From Acidobacteriota bacterium (GTDB lineage: Bacteria > Acidobacteriota > Terriglobia > Versatilivoradales > Versatilivoraceae), in the NCBI GenBank assembly GCA_026706225.1, contig JAPOZE010000274.1:1-12016 (forward strand): a DNA stretch of 12,016 nt. The letters run 5' to 3'. Below, one piece after another: positions 5,343 through 12,016 of this stretch. Every line of letters starts with the position of its first letter. Within the stretch, counting starts at the first letter, position 1. The translations under genes were made by a program, and so were the position numbers. The notes beneath the pieces are model-generated. The model worked only from the letters and a program-made list of their open reading frames with translations. It was not told where the DNA came from and ran no database searches.

Positions 5343-7037
5343 ATGCCTACCAAACCCGCTTGGGCGCTCAGCGCCTCAATCCTCTTACTGTGGTCGGTTG
5401 TAGTGGTTCCGATCGCCTCGGCCGAAACCGTCGATTCCAGGCGCCTGATCGAGGCGGCCAAGGAGCCGCAGAACTGGCTGATCTATTCCGGGACCTATGA
5501 CGCCTGGCGCTACAGTCCTCTGGATCAGATCAACCGGGAGAACGTCAAGCGGCTGGCGCCGGTCTGGATCTTCCAGACGGGCAAGGTGGACGGCGGTTTC
5601 TCCTGCACTCCCCTGGTGGCGGACGGAGTCATGTACATCACCACCCCCTGGAACCGGGTCTTCGCGCTGGACGCCGTCACCGGCAAGGAGATCTGGCACT
5701 ACTACCATCCCGAGCCCAAGGACTTCGGCCTCCTCTACGGTCCCTGGAACCGGGGGGCGGCCCTGGGCCATGGACTGGTCTTCATGGGGACCATCGACAA
5801 CCGCCTGGTGGCCCTGGACGCCAAGACCGGGGAGGAGGTCTGGAACGTCGAGATCGAGAACATGCAGCAGTGCGGCTGCAACATCACCGGCGCCCCCCTG
5901 GTGGTCAAGGACAAGGTGGTGGTCGGGGTCACCGGAGGCGATTCGGCCCATCGGGGCTATCTGAACGCCTTCGACGCCAGGACCGGCCGGCGGGCCTGGA
6001 GGTTCTGGACCATTCCCGGACCGGGAGAAAAGGGCCACGAAACCTGGAAGGGCGACAGTTGGAAGTACGGCGGCGGCGCCACCTGGATGACCGGCTCCTA
6101 CGATCCGGAGTTGAACCTGATCTACTGGGGCGTCGGCAATCCGGCCGCCGACTTCTACGGCGGAGACCGGACCGGCGACAACCTCTATACCGATTCCATC
6201 GTGGCCCTGGACGCCGACAGCGGGGAGTTGAAGTGGTATTACCAGCAGATTCCCCACGACGTCTGGGACTGGGATACCGCCTACGAATGCGTGCTGATCG
6301 ACCTGCCGGTCAACGGCAAGAAGCGCAAGCTCCTGATCAATCCCAACAAGGGCGGGTACACCTGGGTGCTGGACCGGACCAACGGCGAGTTCATCGGCGC
6401 CTGGCGCTTCGTCGAAAACCTCAACTGGATCGAGGGGATCGATTCGACCGGGAAGCTGCTGGGACGGATGGAGCCCGAGGTGGGGGTGCCCACCCTGGTC
6501 TGCCCGGCCATCGGCGGGGCCCGAAGCTGGAACCACGGGGCCTACAGCCCCAAGACGGGGCTGTTCTACAACACCGGCATCGAGTGGTGTCAGACCCTCA
6601 CCGTGCAGAAGGAGGATCCCAGGCCGGGCGAGACCTTCTTCGGAGGGGTGTTCGAGCTCAAGCCGACTCCCAAGGGAGAGCCCGGCAGCCATCTCGACGC
6701 CGTGGATCCGCTGACCGGGGAGAAGAAATGGAGCTACGACTCCAAGTACCCCCTGCTGGCCTCGGCGGTGGCGACCGGCGGCAACCTGGTCTTCACCGGC
6801 GACCCCGAGGGAGAGTTCTTCGCCCTGGATGCCGAAACCGGCAAGAAGCTCTGGAGCTTCAACACCGGCTCGGGCCACCGGGGCTCGCCCATCAGCTATT
6901 CGGTGAACGGGCGGCAGTACATCGCGGTCCCGGCAGGCTGGGGATCGGCGGTGGCTGGACTGATGCCCCAGCTCTGGCCCGAGGTGGAAGACTTCCCGGG
7001 GGGAAGCGCCCTGATCGTGTTTGCCCTGCCCGAATAG
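5343..7037 (+). CDS. PQQ-dependent alcohol dehydrogenase (quinoprotein, lanthanide-type active-site motif)
   Basis: 564 residues. The signal peptide ends at ASA-E (cleavage after A27), followed by an eight-bladed beta-propeller quinoprotein. It should oxidise a primary alcohol or aldehyde in the periplasm with PQQ and pass electrons to cytochrome c. By pattern alignment with XoxF, the catalytic Asp is D309 in WDWD (308-311). D311 falls at the extra Asp associated with lanthanide binding, and N266 (GNP) is a metal ligand. The third metal ligand, usually Glu, is D200 (GGD). K336 replaces the Arg of methanol dehydrogenases, as in ethanol-type enzymes. The usual vicinal Cys pair is L131-Y132, with a CxC at 177-179 instead. 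ATG 5343 has GGAG 7 nt upstream; the in-frame TTG at 5301 is rejected. A cytochrome c gene follows. Family call firm; substrate unknown. Confidence 0.93.
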   Translation: MPTKPAWALSASILLLWSVVVVPIASAETVDSRRLIEAAKEPQNWLIYSGTYDAWRYSPLDQINRENVKRLAPVWIFQTGKVDGGFSCTPLVADGVMYITTPWNRVFALDAVTGKEIWHYYHPEPKDFGLLYGPWNRGAALGHGLVFMGTIDNRLVALDAKTGEEVWNVEIENMQQCGCNITGAPLVVKDKVVVGVTGGDSAHRGYLNAFDARTGRRAWRFWTIPGPGEKGHETWKGDSWKYGGGATWMTGSYDPELNLIYWGVGNPAADFYGGDRTGDNLYTDSIVALDADSGELKWYYQQIPHDVWDWDTAYECVLIDLPVNGKKRKLLINPNKGGYTWVLDRTNGEFIGAWRFVENLNWIEGIDSTGKLLGRMEPEVGVPTLVCPAIGGARSWNHGAYSPKTGLFYNTGIEWCQTLTVQKEDPRPGETFFGGVFELKPTPKGEPGSHLDAVDPLTGEKKWSYDSKYPLLASAVATGGNLVFTGDPEGEFFALDAETGKKLWSFNTGSGHRGSPISYSVNGRQYIAVPAGWGSAVAGLMPQLWPEVEDFPGGSALIVFALPE

Positions 7038-7199
7038 GGGTGGGCTTGGACTACGTGTTCAGCGCTCAAGAAAAAAAAGAGTTATCCACGAAGGGGAACG
7101 GCGAACCACGAATGGACACGAATGAACACCAATTAGTGGATTAGTGCATTGAGCCTTATGCAAATTACGTCAGGGGGACGTTAACCGGGGTAAGGAGTA
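7038..7199. repeat. Repeat-rich intergenic segment after the PQQ dehydrogenase
   Basis: No gene is supported. An A-rich run (about 7070-7080) leads to a CACGAA-type block at 7084-7126 (CCACGAAGG, CCACGAATGG, ACACGAATG, ACACCAATT), related to 961-999. It is followed by GGGGGACGTT at 7173-7182, a partial copy of the arm of the inverted element that begins at 7200. No terminator hairpin with a T-run is seen after the dehydrogenase stop. Confidence 0.6.
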
Positions 7200-7315
7200 G
7201 GGGACGTTGTTGAATTACTGGAATAACTTGTAAAGAGTTCATAGGTGACGCTATTGAACAAGAGCAATTCAGGAGCGGACGATCCAAGTAATTCCAGTTA
7301 TTCAACAACGTCCCC
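7200..7315. mobile_element. MITE-like element: 31-bp near-perfect terminal inverted repeats
   Basis: The arms at 7200-7230 and 7285-7315 are inverted copies that differ at only 2 of 31 positions, with 54 bp between them. Each begins GGGGACGTTGTTGAAT at its outer end. An extra GGGGACGTT lies just upstream (7174-7182). No transposase is present, so this would be a non-autonomous element or a REP/BIME-like hairpin, possibly moved by a tyrosine (IS200-like/RAYT) transposase elsewhere in the genome. That source is inference. It sits between the dehydrogenase and cytochrome genes, and a transcript across both would carry a long hairpin. Confidence 0.7.
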
Positions 7316-7372
7316 ATCGCTGCCCATGGCAGGGTAGGCTGAGGGCAGACGGCCCGCGGGGGAGCAGGAGAG

Positions 7373-8323
7373 ATGGTTGGATTTGTCGGGATCCTGGTGT
7401 TGGCGGGTGCTCCTCTGTGGGCGCCTTCGCCCCAACAGCCCAGCGTCGATCTCAATGACCCGGCGGTGGTGGGGGCCGGCCGAATCCTGTTCGCCCGGAG
7501 CTGTTCGGTGGGCTATTGCCATGGTGCCGAGGGCCGGGCCGGCGGCGGCCCTCGCCTGCGCGGCAAGCAGTGGGAGCCGGGCTATCTCTATCGGGTGACC
7601 GCGGAGGGCATTCCCCGCTCCTCCATGCCGGGATGGAAAGAGAAGCTCAGCCAGGATGAGATCTGGTCGGTGGTGGCCTACGTGATGTCGCTCTCCGATC
7701 CGGAGGCGTCCGGGGCCGCCGAAGCTTCCTCTGCTGCGGCGCCCGGGCCGGGAGAGTCCGCGCCCCAATCGGGAGAGACGACCGGCCCGACAGAGCCGCT
7801 CCCCGAGGCCGGCAAAGTCCAAGCCGGGCTGAGGGGCGAGCCCGACAAGGGGCGGGAGCTGTTCTTCGATGCGGCCGACGACCTCAACTGCGCTCAATGC
7901 CACCGCACGCGGGGGATGGGGGCGGAGGTCGGCCCCGACCTCAGCGGGCTGGCGGATCGGCCTGCCCGGCAGATCCTGCGGGACATCGTCCTGCCCGGGG
8001 CCCGGCTTTCGAGCCAACCGGCGCTGTTCGAGCTCACCACCACGGCCGGGGAACGCCTGATGGTGCTGAAGGCCGGCGAGCAGGAGCAGCGGATCCGGTT
8101 CTACGACATCACCGCGCTGCCGCCGGTCCGAAGGACCCTGAATCGGGATCGGGTTCAATCCCTGGAGCCCCAACCCGGGTCACCCATGCCTGATAGCTAC
8201 GGCCGGCGCTATACCCTGAAGCAGTTGCTGGACCTGGTCAGCTTCCTGAAAGCCGGTGAGCCGGGATCCTCTTCAGCGGTTACCCTGGAAGATCTTCTCG
8301 GGGACCAGCGGGTGACTCGATAA
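7373..8323 (+). CDS. Secreted diheme cytochrome c with CX4CH and CX2CH heme motifs
   Basis: 316 residues. A short hydrophobic N-terminus (about 1-17) serves as a signal. Domain 1 (about 31-108) is a small cytochrome c: its heme site is CSVGYCH (C44, C49, H50), a rare CX4CH spacing, with a likely axial Met at M85 (SSMPGW). A Pro/Ala/Gly/Glu-rich linker spans about 110-157. Domain 2 (about 158-300) has CAQCH (173-177), then [19 protein letters not shown] and SPMP (M272, likely axial ligand). It resembles the putative heme-binding domain common in Planctomycetes and Acidobacteria (TIGR02603-like). It is a plausible electron acceptor for the PQQ dehydrogenase upstream, 335 bp away on the same strand. 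ATG 7373 has GGAG 8 nt upstream. The 3' end overlaps the convergent aspartate kinase gene by 44 bp. Confidence 0.9.
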   Translation: MVGFVGILVLAGAPLWAPSPQQPSVDLNDPAVVGAGRILFARSCSVGYCHGAEGRAGGGPRLRGKQWEPGYLYRVTAEGIPRSSMPGWKEKLSQDEIWSVVAYVMSLSDPEASGAAEASSAAAPGPGESAPQSGETTGPTEPLPEAGKVQAGLRGEPDKGRELFFDAADDLNCAQCHRTRGMGAEVGPDLSGLADRPARQILRDIVLPGARLSSQPALFELTTTAGERLMVLKAGEQEQRIRFYDITALPPVRRTLNRDRVQSLEPQPGSPMPDSYGRRYTLKQLLDLVSFLKAGEPGSSSAVTLEDLLGDQRVTR

Positions 8324-9473
8324 AGGTCCGGTGCAGCGCGGCGGTGAGGCGGGTGGCCCGGCTTTCAGCCACCAGCAGGGTGATCCGCCCCGGCAAGGTT
8401 TCCGCCCCCAGGACCTCTACCCCCGACAGCCTGGCCGTATCCAGGGCCTGCCGGGCGGCATCGGACGGCAGGCCCTTTCCAACCACCGACAATCCGGATA
8501 TCCCTTCCTGGAGCGTCAGGCGCGAGCCCAGTCCGCGGGTCAGCTCGCTTCGAAGCGACGGCCACTCGGGAAGCTCGTTGGCGGCGACCACGCAGGAGGT
8601 CTCCGCTTCCGAGCCTCCCTGGCATGGCCTGAAGGGAAGCCCCCACTGCCCGAGCCGGGTCCGCAACTCCCCGTCGGTTCCCCGCAGATGCAGGCGGGCC
8701 AGATTCTCCGCCACCGTCACGCCGCAGGCCGGCAAGCCGGTTCCCTCGGTGGTTACCCGGGAGTGGCCTCCCTCCCGGTGGGCGGCGCTGGTGAGGATGG
8801 TGACCCCGGTCTTGCGGGCCCACTCCACGGCTTGAACGTTCAGAACCTGGGCTCCGTGGGCGGCCAGCTCCAGCATTTCCTCGTAGGAGACCTTCTCCAG
8901 CAGAAAGGCTTCCGGCACCCGTCGCGGATCGGCGGTGTAGACGCCGTCCACGTCCGAGCAGATCTCGCAGTAGGAAGCCCCCAGGGCCGAAGCCAGGGCG
9001 ACGGCGGTAGCGTCGGAGCCCCCGCGGCCCAGGGTGGTGATCTCCCGGCGGTAGGACATTCCCTGGAAGCCGGCCACGATGACCACCTTGCCCCGGGACA
9101 GCTCGTCCTGGATGCGCACCGGGCGCACCTCGATGATCTGGGCGTCCGAGTGGCGGTCGTTGGTGATGATTCCCGATTGGGAGCCGGTGAAGGAGATGGC
9201 TTCCAGGCCCCGCTTCTGAATGGCCATGGCCAGCAGCGCCATGGCGATGCGCTCCCCGGTCGAGACCAGCATGTCCAGCTCCCGCCGCGGGGGTGTCTCC
9301 GTCACCTGCCGGGCCAGAGCCAGCAGGTCGTCGGTGGTTCGGCCCATGGCCGACACCACCGTGCAGATCCGATCCCCCCTGGCGGCGCTGCGTGCAATCC
9401 GGTCGGCCACACCCTCCAGCCTGGTAAGGTCCGCCACCGAGCTCCCGCCGTATTTCTGCACCACGACGTCCAT
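8280..9473 (-). CDS. lysC: Aspartate kinase
   Basis: 397 residues. It phosphorylates aspartate, the first step toward lysine/diaminopimelate, threonine and methionine, in the cytoplasm. Kinase motifs: KYGGSSV (7-13), VSAMG (40-44), STGER (71-75), [14 protein letters not shown] (148-161) and [12 protein letters not shown] (173-184). The kinase domain ends near residue 233. The C-terminal part (about 250-390) sits where tandem ACT regulatory domains belong but is degenerate: where I would align the usual STSE effector-site motif it reads GAETL (356-360). Feedback control may be weak or different. The start is well supported by GGAGGAGG 5 nt before the ATG. The last 14 codons overlap the cytochrome gene on the other strand. 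No other lysine or threonine gene is adjacent. Confidence 0.95.
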   Translation of the reverse strand: MDVVVQKYGGSSVADLTRLEGVADRIARSAARGDRICTVVSAMGRTTDDLLALARQVTETPPRRELDMLVSTGERIAMALLAMAIQKRGLEAISFTGSQSGIITNDRHSDAQIIEVRPVRIQDELSRGKVVIVAGFQGMSYRREITTLGRGGSDATAVALASALGASYCEICSDVDGVYTADPRRVPEAFLLEKVSYEEMLELAAHGAQVLNVQAVEWARKTGVTILTSAAHREGGHSRVTTEGTGLPACGVTVAENLARLHLRGTDGELRTRLGQWGLPFRPCQGGSEAETSCVVAANELPEWPSLRSELTRGLGSRLTLQEGISGLSVVGKGLPSDAARQALDTARLSGVEVLGAETLPGRITLLVAESRATRLTAALHRTFIESPAGPREDLPG

Positions 9474-9491
9474 GACCGCCTCCTCCGAGGC

Positions 9492-9500
9492 CTTATATCA
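9492..9500 (-). promoter_or_regulatory. Candidate extended -10 promoter for aspartate kinase
   Basis: Read on the minus strand, TGATATAAG is an extended -10 (TGn plus TATAAG, five of six matches). No good -35 is seen. The predicted transcript would start almost at the Shine-Dalgarno, giving a very short leader, which weakens the call. The 136-bp gap to the upstream VWFA-related gene leaves room for a separate promoter. Confidence 0.35.
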
Positions 9501-9609
9501 CAGGGGACGGGAGGGCAGCCACCGGCCGGGATTTCTCGCCAAGGTTCGCACTCTTGAGAAGAGAGCAGGGATTAGGGGTTGGTTGGGTTTGGCGTCATTT
9601 TGCAGAGGC

Positions 9610-11484
9610 TCAAAAGCTGAATGCTGCCGAACGCGAGCGAACTTTCAGGCCTCGCCGGTTGACCTGTACCTTGATCTTGCCGAATCGGCGGCCCTTCGCC
9701 CGGGGGGCTGACTGGTCCGGAGTGAACGCGAGCCGGTAGTAACCCTGTTGGTCTCTTAGAATCCGGCGCGTGGCCATTTCAGGGAAATTGTAGTATTTGA
9801 AGTATATGCCACCGGTTTCCCGGGCTAAAAAACTCATAATGCTTGACCTGTTGCCACCTATCCCACTCCGCAATTCTGAAAACTCACTGGATGAAATCTC
9901 GGCGGTGAACTGCCTTTGGGTCTGCAAGCCCCGCCCATCGATCGTGTAAATGACCACCGAGGCCCGATGGCATGCATCCGCCAGGTGATGGGTTGCTTGT
10001 TGGATACCGTTGTCAATGGCGAATTGAGTGTCGAGGGTGTGAAACCCGTCCGAAACCAGGATCAGAGACTTGCGGAAGGGCAAGCGTTTCATTGCTGAGA
10101 CGGTCTTCCAGAGCGTGGCAAGGGTATCCATGGCCAAGTTCCTGTCCCTGATCATAGTGGCCCTTGTGTGTGGACGCGCGGTGGATCGATGGAGGCCTTG
10201 ACGACTCATCGGATTGTACTTGACCTGTTCCAGCGCCTCCAGAAGTTCTTTCTTGTCCGATGTGAAGTGGATCTGTTCAGTCTCCACGCCGGTCCTGACG
10301 AGAGCCACCAGGTCATTGGGTTGTATCTGCCCTCTTATGAATTCTCCGAGTCCCTTCTTTGCCGGATTGACACTTCCGAAGCCAAGCCCCAATTCATCCA
10401 CCACCACTGCAATGGAGCGCCTCTGGCGCTGAAGATTCAAGGGCGGGGCAGTCCCTCCGGACGGGTCCAGGGAGCCCTTTGAGGCCCTCCTGGCAGGCTG
10501 TTGTTCAAGAATTGTCGGCTGCACCCACAGGTAGGCAAGGCTGTGAATGTCCTGGGGAACGTCATCCCGAAGAACCTGGAAGTCGGCTTGCTGGAGGTCG
10601 GTGACCTGCCGCCCCTTGCGATCGGTAACAATCACATCCAACTCGACCAGTTCCACAAAGACCCGCAGGGTCCCCTCTTGTGACGATGGATCCGCCGCCG
10701 TCCGGGACGGGCTGCCGGCCAGCCGGCCGGATGGCTCCGCTCGGGTTGCGGCCTCCTGTCGGGGTGCACCCATCGCTGCCACTGAGGCATGAATCCCGTC
10801 GGCGATCCGGCCAGCCAGAATCCTGGCCTCGTTCATCACGGCCGGGTCCCGGGAAATGCGTTCCAACACGGGAATCAATCGGTCCGGAACCGGAACTCTT
10901 TCAGACCTCAGATCCCGATCCAGTTGCTGCATCCTGGCGAGCAATTGCGACCGATCCTGCATGAGGGCCGTTTTCAGTTCCAGCAAGGCCAGTTCCTGCC
11001 GGCAAAGATTCCGGAAGAAGGCATTGATGACTTGAAGGTTGGGGTCTTTCGCTGGGACGAGGGCGAAAGTCCTGGTTCGGAACGTCACCTCGCTATCGCC
11101 GTAGTCAACCTGTAGAGTGACGCCGTTTTCTCCCTCCGGCTCCCGCTGGCCGGCAACTTCCGCCTTTCCCTTGAAGAAGTCAGACCTCGTGAGGAGGAGT
11201 GACAGGTTCTCGACGAGAATGGACCTGTGTGGCGGCTCCAGGTTGAATTCAAGACCGATGAGGTCCTTACCGGCCGGCTTGAGCTCGATTCGGACAGAAC
11301 CCCGGCTGTCAAGCACAACGCGGCGAAACCCGCTCTTCTCATTGCTTGAGCGGTCTTCCCAACTGAAACGGACGAAATCCTCCGGGGTAGGGGCCGGAGC
11401 ATCCCTTTCGGCAGAAAATACCGGCAACACCAGCAACAGCACGGTCGAAATCAGCCGACTCAACGACATGACATTCACCACCAT
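9610..11484 (-). CDS. Secreted VWFA-related protein of the Acidobacterial type, with extra N-terminal region
   Basis: 624 residues from ATG 11484. A signal peptide (hydrophobic core about 10-23, FSA-E) is followed by an N-terminal region of about 200 residues with no recognised domain and a helical stretch. Then comes the entry motif of the VWFA-related Acidobacterial family (LDVIVTDRKGRQVTDL...DFQVLRDD) and a von Willebrand A-like fold. The usual MIDAS DxSxS is replaced: strand 1 reads AVVVDELGLGFGS, so metal-dependent binding is doubtful. LILVSDGFHTLD, VVIYTIDGRGL and GGIYFKYY mark later strands, and GYYRLAFTP begins the typical C-terminal tail. Function unknown; probably exported and involved in protein contacts. 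The start is uncertain: ATG 11469 gives the tightest signal peptide, and an ATG at 11670 would add 62 charged residues before it. The strand-mate aspartate kinase gene lies 136 bp downstream. Confidence 0.88.
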   Translation of the reverse strand: MVVNVMSLSRLISTVLLLVLPVFSAERDAPAPTPEDFVRFSWEDRSSNEKSGFRRVVLDSRGSVRIELKPAGKDLIGLEFNLEPPHRSILVENLSLLLTRSDFFKGKAEVAGQREPEGENGVTLQVDYGDSEVTFRTRTFALVPAKDPNLQVINAFFRNLCRQELALLELKTALMQDRSQLLARMQQLDRDLRSERVPVPDRLIPVLERISRDPAVMNEARILAGRIADGIHASVAAMGAPRQEAATRAEPSGRLAGSPSRTAADPSSQEGTLRVFVELVELDVIVTDRKGRQVTDLQQADFQVLRDDVPQDIHSLAYLWVQPTILEQQPARRASKGSLDPSGGTAPPLNLQRQRRSIAVVVDELGLGFGSVNPAKKGLGEFIRGQIQPNDLVALVRTGVETEQIHFTSDKKELLEALEQVKYNPMSRQGLHRSTARPHTRATMIRDRNLAMDTLATLWKTVSAMKRLPFRKSLILVSDGFHTLDTQFAIDNGIQQATHHLADACHRASVVIYTIDGRGLQTQRQFTAEISSSEFSELRSGIGGNRSSIMSFLARETGGIYFKYYNFPEMATRRILRDQQGYYRLAFTPDQSAPRAKGRRFGKIKVQVNRRGLKVRSRSAAFSF

Positions 11485-12016
11485 GACCGGGTAATGGCCA
11501 TGACACCCCGCCCGCCTCAGTGCCCATCGGCTCGCAACACCGACAGTGGCGCTGCCGGGATCTTTCCGCTCATGCTCCCGCTCGTACAGCGACCGCCAGT
11601 CCCTGAACTCCGCCGCCCCGGAATCGGGCTCCGGCCGAAGCTCCTCGGGCTCCCGGCTGTGCGCCGCCATCGCGCGTCCATTGCCGTCCCCTATCGCCCT
11701 GTCCTCGACGATATTACATTCCGGCTCACGCTACCAGACCCACACACACGATCCGACCACACGACCTTCCCACGGCTTGGCCGAACAGTTACGTCCGCCA
11801 ACGTCCGAGTGGGTCCAGTGAATTCCGGTTCAAAAATAGGGATACAACGAGGGCACCGCAGCGGGTTGATCGGTAGTGAGTCTCTTACAAGTAATGGTCT
11901 ATATTCTAGAGATTGCAGACGCACACGCGGCGGTGCGGGCGGAGGGAAGTGCACGGGGGAGGTCATGGACCGTCCGGTCGAGGCATGCGGTAGCCTACGC
12001 CAAGTTCGTTAAAGAT
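11485..12016. other. Right-end region without a supported gene
   Basis: The minus-strand frame of the VWFA-related gene stays open to an ATG at 11670. Bases 11485-11670 encode a charged, GC3-rich stretch that could be real coding sequence, an extension, or a gene remnant. From 11671 to 12016 I see no convincing gene on either strand, and no tRNA or array. A TAATAT at 11711-11716 (minus strand) is a weak -10 candidate for the VWFA-related gene. AT-richer sequence around 11880-11910 (TTACAA, TATATT) looks promoter-like, but the spacing is wrong for a standard pair. Confidence 0.45.

Noticed and set aside
5385..6878. 497-codon minus-strand frame and a 424-codon plus-strand frame (5870-7144) over the PQQ dehydrogenase
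   Set aside because: Both are shadows of a dehydrogenase with full-length family similarity. The plus-strand one ends in translated CACGAA repeats.
8331..9557. 408-codon plus-strand frame over aspartate kinase
   Set aside because: Antisense shadow; it encodes Gly/Pro/Arg/His-rich sequence without motifs.
9568..9592. G-rich run in the gap upstream of aspartate kinase that could form a G-quadruplex
   Set aside because: Only three runs of three or more G, the others are GG; too weak to report as a structure.
11691..11966. 91-codon minus-strand frame and 91/172-codon plus-strand frames at the right end
   Set aside because: No ribosome site, no recognisable motif and odd composition; best treated as non-coding.

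Overview
The window is GC-rich, gene-dense chromosomal DNA. It most likely comes from a member of the Acidobacteriota or a closely similar lineage. The main pointer is the large protein at 9610-11484, which matches the 'VWFA-related Acidobacterial domain' type. A periplasmic PQQ alcohol dehydrogenase, a two-domain cytochrome c with a Planctomycetes/Acidobacteria-style heme domain, and CACGAA-type extragenic repeats fit this. The assignment is an inference from family distribution; no marker gene is present.

Layout. 1-840 (-): N-terminal 280 residues of a NamZ/DUF1343 exo-muramidase-like lipoprotein that runs off the left edge. 841-2239: an accessory stretch with two tandem copies (604 bp apart) of a small membrane-anchored coiled-coil protein gene, each with its own duplicated leader. 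A degenerate inverted repeat lies between them and CACGAAGG-type repeats lie before them. 2240-3550 (+): a macro-domain protein followed by a zinc-ribbon/SAM-methyltransferase-like protein, probably one transcript. 3547-5167 (-): a TauE/SafE permease followed by an OmpA-type peptidoglycan-binding protein. 5343-8323 (+): a PQQ-dependent alcohol dehydrogenase and a diheme cytochrome c, separated by a ~116 bp MITE-like element. 8280-9473 (-): aspartate kinase. 9610-11484 (-): the VWFA-related secreted protein. 11485-12016: no gene that I can support.

Function. The clearest unit is periplasmic alcohol oxidation. The dehydrogenase has the Asp-x-Asp active-site signature associated with lanthanide-dependent enzymes, and the cytochrome downstream is a plausible electron acceptor. 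The cell-envelope theme (NamZ, OmpA-like, VWFA-related, coiled-coil anchors) is loose and does not form one pathway. I do not see a defence island, CRISPR array, prophage or biosynthetic cluster. The most unusual items are the duplicated coiled-coil gene with a conserved leader ORF, the CX4CH heme motif, the atypical metal-site and disulfide residues of the dehydrogenase, and the long terminal inverted repeat element.
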